DNA of 64,000 nucleotides from Celoporthe dispersa (lineage: Eukaryota; Ascomycota; Sordariomycetes; Diaporthales; Cryphonectriaceae). The notes below the pieces were generated by a model. That model ran no database searches and was not told the DNA's origin. It saw only the letters and a program-made list of their open reading frames with translations. Location of the stretch: positions 806,001 through 870,000 of the forward strand of contig WAID01000012.1 of NCBI GenBank assembly GCA_016584495.1. The letters are read 5' to 3'. Every line of letters starts with the position of its first letter. The first letter of the stretch is position 1. Shown here piece after piece: positions 1 to 12,019 of the stretch. The translations under genes were made by a program, and so were the position numbers.

Positions 1-68
1 ATAGCATGCTTCCAGGTCAACGCAAGAACCCATCACTCCTGCAGGGGCCCGAGCTGATGGCTTCTATC

Positions 69-1039
69 TTATGAGGAAGCCTGCTGCTTGAACCATGCCT
101 GCAGTTTCTCGAGCGCCCGTCCGCGGTGGGAGATCTTGTTCTTTTCTGGTTTGTCCATCTCGGCGTACCTGTGCATCTCGTCAGTGTCTCTTGTGCGTGC
201 GAAGGGGTGCCATGTGTCCGGTTGGTTCCAAGGGCTCACTCACGTCTTGCCCTCGTACTCGAAGATGGGGTCCCAGCCAAAGTTGGTCGGCCCTCTTGCC
301 GGAACAATCCTGCCCTGTTGGTTGTTTTTTTTTTTAATAAAACAAAATTTAGAAAATGATATCGTCTTCTTCCTCTTCCTCCTTGATCGGCCAATCTCAA
401 AGAGGAAACTCACCTGCGTAATACCCTGGAACAGCACAGGCTCATGGCCCGGGCCCTGCGAGAAGCCGAACGTGCAGACGGCCTTGGCGCCCTTGTCTTC
501 GTAGGCGGCCAGGAGGTTGTTTAAGCCCTCGTGGCCCAGGTCTTGGAGGAACCACTTGCTGTTGTTCGTTGTCGTTGGGTTCAGGTCAGCACTCTTACCG
601 ACCACATGCCATCACCGGAAAGGACAAAAGGACGGCGGGGGGGGGGGGTTGGAAAGGGGTCATACATGTACGGGCCGGGCAGGCCCTTGAGGGCGTCAAA
701 GCAGAGGCATGTGTCTTCTACCAGCACGGGACCTCCGACCTTTAAACATAAGCATGGTGCGTCAGCAGGTCAGTCCAGCCGGGTAGATTTATTGAATGAC
801 ACAAGAGGGAGAGAGAGAGAAAAGAGAAGAAAGAAGAAGAAGAAAGAGAGAGAAAAAAAAACATTTACCTGCTCGGCCGCGGCCCGGCACTTGGCGATGG
901 TCACCTCCTCGAGCGTCCCCTGCACCTCGACCAGGTCCAAGGCCTGGCTGTCGACCTGGATGGTCGGCTCGAGGATCGCCTTGACCTCGGCGAGCTTGTT
1001 CCTGTTGCCGCTGATGAAGTTGACGACGTGGGTGGCCAT
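69..1039 (-). CDS. HAM1: Inosine triphosphate pyrophosphatase (HAM1/ITPA), five exons
   Basis: Hydrolyses ITP, dITP and XTP to the monophosphates, removing deaminated purines from the nucleotide pool in the cytosol. The first exon (about 870-1039) encodes the family's N-terminal signature FISGNRNKLAEVKAIL. Exon 2 (about 665-740) has VLVEDTCLCFDAL, exon 3 (about 415-560) FGFSQGPGHEPVLF, exon 4 (about 243-315) GPTNFGWDPIFEYEG and exon 5 (69 to about 172) ends KNKISHRGRALEKLQAWF before a TAA at 69-71. ISHRGRAL is the conserved substrate-specificity loop. Introns are short and GT-AG. At about 190 aa the product matches the usual family length. Exon ends are read by eye and may be off by a few bases; the identification is secure. 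Confidence 0.93.
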
Positions 1040-1187
1040 GATAGGAATTTTTCTTTCTTTCTTTTCTTTTCTTTTCTTTCTCTTTCCGGCTTGAGATTGG
1101 GGGTGGGGCTATGGATTTGGAGGGCAGAGAGGAGAGAGACGGAAAGAAGAAGAAGAAGGAAAAAATGAGGGAGGGAATGAGGGGGGG

Positions 1188-1230
<43 letters not shown>

Positions 1231-1682
1231 AGGGAGGGAGACAGTGGAATCAGGTCGTGTAAAACAAGCTGGTTGGTGAGTTTTGCTTGCTGGACCTTGA
1301 GAGGTTGATTCGAATATCGATGTTTTTGGAGGGGTGGTCGGAAACCCCTTCAGAGCCAGGGTTTCCCTCGGGGGGGGGGGTTCTGGCATGCCCGATTAAA
1401 TGCTTAATTGCATATCCTGGACGAGCCCACCAAAAGAGGTACAGTATACATTTCCAAGCACGTATAATAATTTCTTTTGTCTTCAGGCCTGCTGCTACGC
1501 TTGAAAAATTTCTCCAAAAAGTGAACTGTTTGAAATGCTCAGGGGGTATCATAATTCAGAGCCTTTTTTTTTTTCTAAAAAAACGCCTTCCTATCCCGCC
1601 TCTGCAGGTTTGGCTGGTACTGGTCTGCCAAGTGCCCAAGGATCCCATCCCTCCCCTTCTTCAGGTTGAAATCCCCTCCCGC
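1040..1682. other. Intergenic, HAM1 promoter side
   Basis: No gene seen. It lies between the 3' end of FAP7 and the start of HAM1, both on minus. It holds long purine/pyrimidine tracts, including a GA dinucleotide run, and must contain the HAM1 promoter. Confidence 0.6.
1192..1224. repeat. (GA)n dinucleotide microsatellite
   Basis: About 16 uninterrupted GA units followed by GGGA units, 150-190 bases upstream of the HAM1 start. Seen directly. Confidence 0.95.
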
Positions 1683-2438
1683 TCAGGCCTTGTTGTCCTC
1701 CTTCCACTGCCTCAGCCACGCCTGGATCCTCTCCACGTTCTCCTCCAGCTGCTCGCTCGTGTTGCTCCTGAGCTCGACGATGATCTCCTCGTCGTACGAG
1801 TCCCGCGCCTCCTGGAGGAGCACCTCCATGATCTCGGAGTCGATGTTCTCCTGCAGTTTGATCTCGGGGTAATTCCTGTGTGTCTCTCGACACCGTCAGC
1901 ATCCATGATATATTGATGCTAAGCCGTGCAGGATAGACGATGGGAGACAGCGACAGGGGGGAAAGGTGTGGGGGGGGGGTGGGAGGGGCGCTTTTACCTC
2001 GCCGCGAGCCGGTCGTAATGGGCTGCAGAGTCCACCCTCAACACCACCACGAGGTCGATCCAGCTCTTGGGGAACAGGTCGCACGCGTGCCAGTCGATGA
2101 TGCAGCCTCCCGCCTTGCACTCGTCCTCGACGGCGTCCAGCAACTGTGCACGCCGAGCAGTCAGCTCTCCGGCTCCTTAACCCTCCAAGGGAAGAGGCAC
2201 AGGGGGGGAGGGAGGGAGGTGGATGCCATGCACATCCAAGACGGACCTTGTCCTCATCTACCACCCAGCTCTGGTACTCATCGTCCCACCCCTCGTGACA
2301 CTCCCTCTCCTTGACCACCTGGTTCACGCTCAGGTGCTTCAGCTCGGGACACTTCTCCGCGAGCACCTCGCAGTGCGTCGTTTTGCCGGTGCCGGGCGTG
2401 CCTGTGATGATTATGTTGGGGAGGGTTCTTGACGACAT
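1683..2438 (-). CDS. FAP7: Adenylate kinase isoenzyme 6 homologue, ribosome biogenesis factor Fap7
   Basis: Nuclear P-loop NTPase of the AK6/hCINAP/Fap7 family, known to work in late 18S rRNA maturation with small-subunit proteins. The start ATG at 2436-2438 is followed by NIIITGTPGTGKTTHCEVLA, an N-terminal P-loop GTPGTGKT at about residues 13-20. Exon 1 (about 2247-2438) ends near SWVVDEDK. Exon 2 (about 1998-2142) encodes the family's GGCIIDWHACDLFP segment. Exon 3 (1683 to about 1875) encodes the helical tail QEARDSYDEEIIVELRSNT. The stop TGA is at 1683-1685. The product is about 180 aa, usual for the family. It is in tandem with HAM1 and not obviously related to it. Confidence 0.93.
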
Positions 2439-3550
2439 GATTGGTGGTGTCTGGAATTTTCTTTTCCTTCCTCCTCCTCCTCCTCTTCTTCTTCTTTACC
2501 TGGCAGGTGGGAGGAAAGTGAGTGGATGATGAGCTGGCCAGAGGCAGGCCTGCCTGATTCAATTGGAAGCAGGTGTTGGGAAGCGGGAGAGAATAGCAGA
2601 GACCAAGGAGATGTGTGTGTGTGTGTGTGTGTGTGTGTGTTGACACGGCAGTTGTTCGCTAGGTGACCAAGTATCTAGCGAGATATTCACGGTTGCCATG
2701 CCTGCTCCCTTGTATAGAGTGCATTCTTGGTGCTTGGTTTAACAATTAAATTTTCCATCTATGCAAGGGCGGTTAGGGTAAGGGTTTTAGTGGCATCTGG
2801 ACCGGCGGTAGGCTCACAACGGCTGGGCATGACAGTTGGAAGAACTCATCACCCGCCCGCCCTCGTACTACGGTGGCCTTGCAGGAGTCAACAGGTTCAG
2901 AGGAGGGGCTGGACATCGCGTCATGGTCCACAGCGGCAGTATCCATGTATGCCCGTGTCAAAAGTATGATGAATTGGTGGTCTCTGTGTGGAAAAAAAAG
3001 GGGGCACTCGATTGACTGCCCAAGTGACAACGTATTTCTGTCAACGCCTTAGCATTCTTCCTTCCATTATCCTGATGAATAGGGTGCCTTTTTAACCCTG
3101 GGGACACTTGTCTGCCCACGATGCGGCCCCGTGTAAAAAAGAGCAAGAGGTGTGTGTGTGTGGGTAGGTGATATAAAATCAACCAGAGACTGTCGATAGT
3201 GTGGGCCAGGTCCGAGAAAACCAAGTGGGCGGACGGTCCCATGATCATAACCTGTCCTAAAAACACACGCGGAGCGCGAGACTAGAAAAAAGAACCCCTC
3301 TCCCTTCCTCCCCCCTTCGCCGCTGGAATGACCACACGCAACTGCGAGTCCCTCAAAAGCCTTTTCCGCGCATTATCATGATCTATAGGTCAACCCGTAA
3401 TGATCAAACAGAAACCCCGAGGGCGTGGGCGTGGGAGGCCACGCAGATGATGATGATGCCCCTCCCACAGGCGGAGAAGTGCCGAGCAGCTAACCTCCAG
3501 GGTGAACATGATGCCAAGATCTCCAAGATCTTAGGCATGCGTCTGGGGAT
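2439..3550. other. Intergenic between NAP1 3' end and FAP7 start
   Basis: No gene seen. It holds the FAP7 promoter, a GT microsatellite and the NAP1 3' untranslated region. Short open frames here have no recognisable content. Confidence 0.6.
2612..2641. repeat. (GT)n dinucleotide microsatellite
   Basis: About 15 perfect TG units, 170-200 bases upstream of the FAP7 start. Seen directly. Confidence 0.95.
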
Positions 3551-5156
3551 TTAGCTCTGCTTGCATTCCGCAGCCTCCTGCTTCGGCTTCGAGCCATCGT
3601 CCTAGAGGGTAGGTGTCAGCACATGCGCGGCGACAGTCTGGTCAGGGGCGGTGGGGTCATCTTACGTCGTCCTCGTCAGACTCCTCGTCCTCATCCCGGT
3701 CGTCACTCAGGTCATCCTCGTCGTCGTCCTCGTCAAAGTCCTCCTCGTCGAAGTCCTCCTCATCCAACTCCTCGAAGGCCAGGGCCTCTCCGGTGAACCA
3801 GTCGATTGCCCGGGGGATCAGCTTCTCCTTGATGTCCTCGCCCAGCTGGTAGTCGAGCTCGAGCCGCTCCTCGATGTCGGACGCGGCATCGTCGTCGTCC
3901 TCAGTGGGCGCCTTGGGTGGGGAGAAGAAGTTGAAGAAGGACTCGGTGGGGACGGTCTTCTTGACGATGCGGGTTTGTTTCGTGTCTGGCCTGGTTAGCA
4001 TTGACGACATCACCTGGGCTGCAGGCATCACCCCGCCGGGGGGGGAGGGGGGGAGGGGGAAGCTTACTCTTGTTGCGCTGCTTCTTCTGCTCGATGCGGA
4101 CCGTCAGGTCCTTGCCCTCCTTCCAGTTGATCTTGTCTCCGTCGGCGTGGTCGTAGATGAAGTCACCGCCGTAGCCGGACTCGTTCTGATAGTAGTAGGT
4201 CTTGGTGACGATCTTGTTGGTAAAGTACTCGTTCTCGTCGAACTCGAAGATGAGACGGAAGCCAGGCCTTTCCAGGTACTCCATGCGGATGTCGATGAGG
4301 TGCTTCAGGGCGCCCTCGTCACGGTCGGTGATCATCTCGGCGAGGGAGATCTGGTTCTTCATGGCAGACAGCCAGAACTCCGGGATGCCGTTGACATTCT
4401 CGTCAGACTCGGGAGCCTTCTCCTTCTCGGCAGCGTCGGCCTTGGTGTCCTCGTCATCCTCGTCCTCCTCGTCCTCCTCCTCGCCGGCGGTGATCTCCTG
4501 CTCGGTAGGCTCGGCCTTGCCGTTGACAATCTCGGCACGCTTCTCATACAGGGGGGTGAACTTGGCGAAGTACTTCTTCTCGAGCTGGAGGACCTCCTCC
4601 TGGAACTCGGCCTCGAGCTTGGTGTGCTCCTTCTGGATGCCCTTGAGACCGGCGACGCGCTTCTTGACCTGTGTAGGGAGGGACTCGATGTAGCCGGAGG
4701 AGCGACCGACGAGGGAGCCGAGACGGCCCTGGATCATCTGGACGAGCTTTGGGTTCTGGGCAAAGATGGAGGCGGCCGCGGCACGGTCCAGGTCCTCTGT
4801 GGTGGCGAGACACAATCAGCCTCGGTCGATCCCAAAGGGGATATCCCAACAAGTATCACGGACGCGGGGTAGGCGGTGGCTAGTACTGACCTTCCTTGAT
4901 GCTGTCGACACCAGGCTGCTGCGCATGCGATGAGATGGGGGCATTATTGGCTGGGGTGTTTTGAGGGGTCCTGGGACGTCATCATCAGCACGAGCACTCG
5001 ATGTGTTTTTTTGTTTTTTTTTCTTCCTCCTCCCTTATCGCGGGGAGAGAGGTGATGTTTTTCGCGTTGCAGGCGTCGTCCAGGGCAGACCAGGGTGCTG
5101 GCTACTTACGGTGCCACGGCCAGGTCCGGGCGCTTGTTTCGGATGGGTTCAGCCAT
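3551..5156 (-). CDS. NAP1: Nucleosome assembly protein 1 (histone chaperone)
   Basis: Binds H2A-H2B, shuttles histones and assembles nucleosomes; in yeast also tied to mitotic signalling. Five exons can be set by GT-AG and phase: 5110-5156, 4891-4970, 4068-4796, 3666-3985, 3551-3601. Together they give 1,227 nt, or 408 aa, with no frame break. The NAP domain fills roughly residues 70-350, with LEAEFQEEVLQLEKKY (dimerisation helix), IPEFWLSAMKNQ and KKTVPTESFFNFFSPP, followed by an acidic Asp/Glu tail. An internal acidic loop EEEDEEDEDDEDT interrupts the domain, as is common in fungi. The protein ends ECKQS, a CaaX-like end also seen at the tail of animal NAP1L1 (ECKQQ). The start is the only ATG giving this N-terminus. 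Confidence 0.96.
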
Positions 5157-7787
5157 GATGTGTGTTATTGATGGTTGATGGATTTGGCTGAGAGGCTTGC
5201 GTTGAAGGGAGGGAGATAAATGTGGGATGTAGTTTGGCCTGGGGGGAGAAAGGGAAAAGCGGTGTTGGAAAGAGCTGTTGTGGATGAATGGTTTTCTAAG
5301 AGGGGATTGGGTAGCGGGCGGGACACTTCGAAATTTTGGAGAAGGCGCGGGTGGGGTCTCTTGGTTTTTGGCCCAGTCCCCGTTTGCTTCGCAATCGCCC
5401 TCACTGGCACACACTGGCAGCAATGCTGGCCACTGACTGGCTGGTAGCGGCCCAAGGTCGCCAACGGAACCGTTCTCTGCAGCGCGGCGTGCTAATGGAT
5501 GTACCAATGTACCCCCCCTCTCCCTCCAGGCCCAGCATCATCCACTTGCAGCTTTGGCGGGGGGGCGAATCTTTTGTTGGGACGAGGGCCATGGGCCGCA
5601 CCGGCAAGGTTCTCCTACCTATCACCTGCTGGCTGGCTGGCTGGCTGGCAGTAAATTTTTTGCCTGCACACCTGGCAAGTGTCCAGCTCTCTCCACAGGT
5701 GCTCGTTCCATCGCAAATGGAGGAGTCACCGTTATCAACCATTGTACGACGATTCACTGTGTCGCCTGCCTTCCCCCCCCCCCTTTTTTTTTTCTTCTCG
5801 GAACTCCTTCTCTTGGGATCATAGTCCATGTCATCTAGAGTTGAGCCCTTTTCTCTTCTTCTCTTTCCTTTTTGCCCTAATTGTGACGACTTCAGGCCTG
5901 ACTGGGCATCTATGCCTTTACGTGTCGAGCCGCCTTTGCCGAGAGAAAAATGAAGGTCTGAAAATAAGAAAAAGGCAGCATCGTATCGACTAACTGAACC
6001 GCGACTCATCGCACCTCCCTTGTTGACTATAGCGCTTGCACGCGTTCCGTGTGCTGTAGCACCTGGACGGCTCATCACGTCCGAGCGGTTTCGCTGGCAT
6101 GAGACGAGTCATCGGTACATGTTTCCGTCCTACTGGTCGAGGCCCCGCAGGTTTGCCTCTCTAGTTCTGCACACAGGCAGTGCACAATTCACCAGTCAGA
6201 GCGCTTCGTTCGGTGGCCTTGCGACGGACGGGCTGGGATGCCTGAGGAGGGACTCCACAGGAGTTTCTGGATCCTGCACTTTCAAGCACTGCTGCCCAGC
6301 CTAGGCCCTCCTCAGATGGGATTTCATGTCTTCTTTCACACCCTTATGAGACCGTCGCTGTCGTTGTCGTGGACGTCCAAGTCTCGGGTGCACTGGAATT
6401 CTCGCAGGGTTACCTGCTTAGGTATAGGCCTTCCATGACTGGACTGATGGTTCCGGAGCGGAAAGTCTCCGTTGGCTACGTGATGTTAGACCGGCAAGGT
6501 ACAGCAGCAGGACTGCGGATCACCAAAGGATGCCATGGCATCTCGCAGCAGTCTTACCCGCACTTGCCACAGAGCAGTCATCGTCACACAAGAAAGCTGT
6601 GCCACAGCGGGGTGTCTTTGCCAGTACTCCAGATGATCCGTCCGGAATTGACTGCCAGCAAGGTGTCGCTCGTCCTCGTAGTCGGCATTCCGTGCTGTTG
6701 CCCTGACTTCAAGCTGGCTCTACAGGCGCTTGCTTTCATCTGGGACAGCCCTGCTAGGAGGTTAGGGCCAAACCATGAAATACATACGAGACTGCGAGGC
6801 ATGAACATGCTTTGACCAAGAAGCGCCAAAGAAGGTGGGAAAAGGGCCAAGAGTGAGGGCTCTTCTTGTTACGGCAATCTTCTCAGGTCTCGGAAGATTA
6901 TTCGGGAGAGTTATGAGCCTCTCCACCTTCGATTCGATTGAAACTTGAGAGCTGGTTTAACCCACACATCATGCAACCAGCCTTTTTCCAGGGGCGGGCT
7001 CTGTTGAGTAATCCTGTTTCTGTCTGCCTGCTGTTGAATGTGCACAGAAGATGGCTGTCTACAGGCGCCCTCCGAGGGAACCCACTGGCCCGAAGGAACC
7101 GACAAGGCTCGAGTCAATTTAGGACAGACTGGATTTCCTCCATGGGGCACGGCGGTAGTGTTGTTGCGGAGGTGTAGAGTCTGTGTGGAGAGAGGGGTTG
7201 TTGTGTCGTTTGTATTATGGTAGTAAAATTACAATACCAATTACCCAACTCCGAAATCGTCGCCAGAGTTTTCACCACCGAGGTTGGCAAATTTGTCCCT
7301 AACCTCCTGACCCTGCACGACTTTTGCAAGGCGCATGATGCCACTAGGATGTGGTCGTCCGCCCACTGCATTGGACGCTCCAGAGCCGGAAAGGGACGCC
7401 AGACCAATTATTAGTCACAGTTTGGCTCCACCAGGCAGGGGCTGATGACAGTAACAGCTTCCCAAAAACTCGCCGTGGAAGCTCAGAATAATTGTTTCTC
7501 TGAGATTCTAACTGCTTACAATTCCCTTCACTGAACAGGGACAACAACATACTGCAAGTTCTCGGGCAGCTGTTGATACAATTGGGATTGTCACCTGCTG
7601 CGAGCTGCATCACAGAATCCAGACTATCGTCTCCCGGCGTCGTTTCACTGTACACTGAAAACGGAAATTCTCCGAATACCGCTGCTGTGAATCTCAAACC
7701 GTCGAGTCACTCACTGCTGGGTCGAGAAGAAACAACTTCAGTATCATAGCCTTTTTATACGCTTACACACACCCTCTCATCATCGTC
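5157..7787. other. Long divergent intergenic region NAP1/PHGDH
   Basis: This 2.6 kb stretch separates two divergent genes and so must hold both promoters. It contains a CTGGCTGG tandem near 5628-5648 and poly-C/poly-T runs near 5773-5800. A 148-codon plus-strand open frame (6369-6815) and a 225-codon minus-strand frame (5401-6078) have no recognisable domain or fungal codon pattern, and I do not call them genes. Confidence 0.5.
5628..5648. repeat. (CTGG)n short tandem repeat
   Basis: About five CTGG tetranucleotide units, seen directly, between divergent NAP1 and PHGDH. Confidence 0.85.
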
Positions 7788-9273
7788 ATGTCTCCAACAG
7801 CAAGAGAGATGCCTATCAGGGACGCAGCACAGAGACCTGCGAGGGCACCTACCGGCCTCAGCGTCTCTCCAACCGCCACATTCCACAGCCTTTCCCACAG
7901 CCTGGGCTCAGCCATAGCGCAGGAGGAGACCGCAAAACATCTCAAGCCCTTCGAGACCACGGATATCAAGATCCTGCTCTTGGAAAATGTCAACCAGAGC
8001 GGCAGGGACATCCTCAAGGAGCAGGGCTACCAGGTCGAGTTCCTGAAGACGTCTCTCCCCGAGGATGAGCTCATCGAGAAGATCCGGTGAGCAGATTATG
8101 AGGAGAGCACCATCCCATATGATGAGACCTCTAGAGCTGACGAAGGCCTGGGCCGTCTATAGTGATGTGCATGTCATCGGCATCCGGTCAAAGACCAAGC
8201 TGACAGAAAAGGTGCTGGCGCAAGCCAAGAACCTGCTCGTCATCGGCTGCTTCTGCATTGGCACGAACCAGGTTGACCTCGAATACGCGGCCAAGAAGGG
8301 AATTGCGGTCTTCAACTCCCCCTTTGCGAACTCGCGCAGCGTCGCCGAGCTCATAATCGCCGAGGTCATCGTGCTGGCCCGGCAGCTGGGCGACCGCTCC
8401 ATGGAGCTGCACCGTGGCACCTGGAACAAGGTCAGCGCCAGGTGCTGGGAGATCCGCGGCAAGACGTTGGGCATCATCGGGTACGGTCACATCGGCTCGC
8501 AGTTGTCCGTTCTCGCCGAGGCCATGGGCATGGATGTCATCTACTACGACGTCATGACCCTCATGGCGCTGGGCACGGCGCGCCAGGTCGCCACGCTCGA
8601 CGACCTGCTCGAGGAGGCCGACTTTGTCACCTGCCATGTGCCGGCCACACCCGAGACCAAGAACATGATCTCGACGCCGCAGCTCAACCGCATGAAGGAC
8701 GGCGCTTACCTGCTCAACGCCAGCCGCGGCACCGTCGTCGACATCCCCGCTCTCGTCAACGCCATGCGTAGCGGCAAGATCGCCGGCGCCGCCCTCGACG
8801 TCTACCCGCACGAGCCGGCGGCCAACGGCGACTACTTCACCAACGACCTCAACACGTGGGCTGAGGATCTGCGCGGACTCAAGAACCTGATCCTCACGCC
8901 GCACATCGGCGGCAGCACCGAGGAGGCACAGCGGGCCATCGGCATCGAGGTCTCCGAGGCGCTGGTCCGGTACATCAACCAGGGCCTGACCGTCGGCAGC
9001 GTCAACCTGCCCGAGGTGATGCTGCGCAGCCTGGGCCGCGAGGAGCAGAACAGCGCGCGTGTCATCTACATCCACAAGAACGTGCCCGGTGCCCTCAAGG
9101 ACATCTATCGCATCCTGATGGGCCACAACATCGACAAGCAGACCAGTGACAGCAAGGGTGACATCGCGTACATGATTGCGGATATCAGCGGCGTGCACAT
9201 CAGCGACCTCAGGAGCATCTCAGATGAGCTGAACTCCCTGAGCTCCAGGATTATGACCCGTATCCTGTTCTAG
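7788..9273 (+). CDS. D-3-phosphoglycerate dehydrogenase (Ser3/Ser33 type)
   Basis: Oxidises 3-phosphoglycerate to 3-phosphohydroxypyruvate with NAD+, the first step of serine synthesis. Two exons, 7788-8086 and 8163-9273, joined in phase 2 by a 76-nt intron (GT at 8087, AG at 8161-8162), give 469 aa, the length of yeast Ser3/Ser33. The N-terminal extension of about 60 residues before IKILLLENVN is fungal-typical. The Rossmann loop GYGHIGSQ begins at about residue 206, the substrate arginine lies in NASRGTVVD (about 285), and the catalytic His is in LTPHIGGST (about 347). A C-terminal ACT domain (about 395-469, VPGALKDIYRIL) is the usual serine-feedback site. Which of the two yeast paralogues it matches cannot be said. 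Confidence 0.96.
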
Positions 9274-12019
9274 TCTGAACGCGAAGGAGGTGAAGGATTG
9301 ACGTTTTGGGAGGTGTCATCTGGCGAGAAGGAAGCTGTTCGTGGGGGCAAAAGAGCGAAGGACAGAGAAGAAAAGATTCAACAATCAAGGTATTTATCTC
9401 ATGGGCGTAGGTTTGGAAGGCCAAAAATAAGAAAAGGGTGAATAAAATGGAGGAGCTTCCTGGGAAAGAAGGCGCATGTTTCAACAGCAACCCGGCCACT
9501 CTCATATCTTTGACGAGCCTGTAGAGATTTAATCACAATGGCACAAGTCAAAACCGAGTCTCATGATGTACAATTTCACCCCCTCCCCCCCTTCTCTCGC
9601 TTTTTGTGTGTCTCTCTCTTCTTGGGATGTGTGCCCTCTCTCCTCAATCCCTCGCTTATGGTACATCGTACCGATGGTGACACAGGACATATTATGTACC
9701 CAAATATCCCGAGCTGTTGCTCAGCTTGAGCAAGTACCACCTTCTCCCGCTCTAGTCAAGGGCCAGCACAAAGACCGAGGCAGAGACCATGGTTCTGTGG
9801 GAACTCAGACCCGCGGGTCGCCTCCGCGGGGTTCACTATTTTTCTAGCACTGTAACGTGTAGAGGGATTGGGTTGCCTAGGCCTGACTCCCCAGTAATAG
9901 TAGCCCGGCTCGCAGGAAAGTATGGTATATTACCATAGCAGGTAGCCGTGCATCCCAGCACATCTTGAAAGGAGAAAAAAAAAAAATTCTGGGGCGATTT
10001 ATCAAAGTGGCCTTTTCCATCCTGATTTCGCTCTTTCTCTTTCTCTCTTTTGGGCTGTCTCAACAACAAAAGAGTAGACAAAATACAGTACCGGAGTTGG
10101 TGTACATGAAAGGACCCGGCCGGTCCGTGTGGATCTCTGATAAACGGCCTTTGCAACGGTCATGTCTTGGGTGTGCGCCTCACGTCATTCGGAGATTGAG
10201 GGTGTTCATGCAAAGATCCAGGCGCATTGAGAGGATATCTCCTGCAGGGCCGCGGTGAGCATGCCGAGGTAAGTAAGCAGTAAATGTGGCTGTCTTCCTA
10301 AAGTCACAGTCCTCTCGGGAAGGAGACTGCATGTAGATGTTCAAGTCGTGTTGATTTCCTGTGGCACGAACTTAGGGAACTTTGGTCGGCGGGCGGGAGA
10401 GAGGTCTAGCCCTACTCCGTGGGAGGCAGATCGTCAGGGGCTCAAGAGAGTCGGGTGCTTTTTAGTAAGTACTCTCTCTCTCTCTCTCTGTAGCGCCTCA
10501 TCCTCGACGAGGGATGACCACGCCAGGTGCCTCCTGTTTGTGAGTGCTGGGGGCGGCGCGTGTAGAGGTGTGGTAGATTACTATTCTTCCCAGATGATAA
10601 CACTGCGAGGAAGGTATAAGGAAGTAGACCAGAAAACGAAGCACCCACTGGATGAGGCATCGTCCAAGCTTAGCCAGTTAGCTGTTCAGCCGCCACAGCC
10701 CTCAGGCCAGCACCATCAGTGGCTGCTGGACACACCCATTGGGGACCATTTTTAGGGTCTCTTAGCGCGGCTGGAACCAGGCGTTGAGCTACCCGGCCCC
10801 TGCATATACTATAGATTGTTTTAGCTCGAGCCTACATCCATGCTGCTCTGCTGTAACGCGAGAAACATCAGAGGTTGGCTGATTCACTCAGACATATCAA
10901 AAGTCCCATTCCTGTCCTGACCCAGCTCAACTGCCTCGCCCATCCGATCTCGCTACCAGCAACGCGAGACCTCTTGACAGAAAAAGAAAAACAGCAAAAA
11001 AGGATTCTGACTGGACAGCCCGTGTTGAGGGGGGAAGGGGAGCCTGAACAAGTCACCTCGCTGGCCCAAGCTCCATACTAAACCTGACGGCACTGGGGTT
11101 CCACGGGTCGCATTGGACAAGTGACAGCCAAGCAGGGGGGCTCCACGCCCCACTCTAGCGGGCAAAGCGTGGAGCGGTCAGTGAGCACGCACGCACGATC
11201 CACCCCCTATCAGCCTACAGATCCATCCCCAGAAGCTGAGGGGACGCTGCAGACCGCCCGCATGAACGTGGGAAGCGAGACGAAGCGAGGCGTGGCACCC
11301 TCAACACCCTCACCTCACCTCACCACCTCCTGGGGGCCCCTGGGACAGCACAGCAGCTTTTTTTTTTTTTTGTTGTACCTGGTCTGAGCTAGCCTCGCTC
11401 GGAGACTATCCTGTCGCAGCTTTTGATGCACCTATCTGCGCACACCCCAACCTTAACCTAGCAGACACACCGCAGCGTTTCCCTGTCCCGTCTCGTCCTC
11501 GACCGACGACACGACAACGACACGACACGGCACACGGCACGACATAACTTCTTTTTCTCCTTCCCCCCAACCACATAACGAGCGACCTGTTGTTCTTCAA
11601 CTTCACGCGTCGCTCCTCCTTTGTCACACACACACACAAACACACACTCACGGAGGCTGGCGCGGGTCCAAGATCCAACTCACCACCTTCTATCCATCAG
11701 CCCCTACTCCCAAAGCTGGTTTCTCGGCCCAGAGACCACGCAGCGGGTGGTGTGTTGACTGTATTTTTGGTTCTTGCCCAGTTCTTAATACCCTCTGCAC
11801 AAAATCTCTTTTAAAGACTTTTGGTAATTCAATCACGAATGTCTCTTTCTTTCAGCGCCATCTGCCAACCTTGCTACCGGTAGTGTCTCCTCACAGGCTG
11901 CCCTCCTTCTTTTTCTTCCTCCGCCGAACTTCCACCCCTACCTATTCCAATCGATCAACGACAGACCGCCCCCCTCCTCGTTCCCTTCGCCGACGAGGGC
12001 TCCTTTCAGATCGTGGAAC
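9274..12019. other. Long intergenic region upstream of class V myosin
   Basis: No gene supported. The first part holds the PHGDH 3' region. The last kilobase is CT-rich with CACA runs (about 11630-11650), typical of fungal promoters and leaders, and contains short upstream open frames. A pyrimidine-AG site near 11840-11855 could be the 3' end of a leader intron, but I cannot fix its donor. Confidence 0.5.

Noticed and set aside
3874..4872. 332-codon plus-strand open frame
   Set aside because: Antisense of NAP1, and runs through two NAP1 introns.
8188..9198. 336-codon minus-strand open frame
   Set aside because: Exact antisense shadow of the PHGDH exon; composition (Asp/Val/Leu/Ala-rich) is typical of reversed GC-rich coding DNA.
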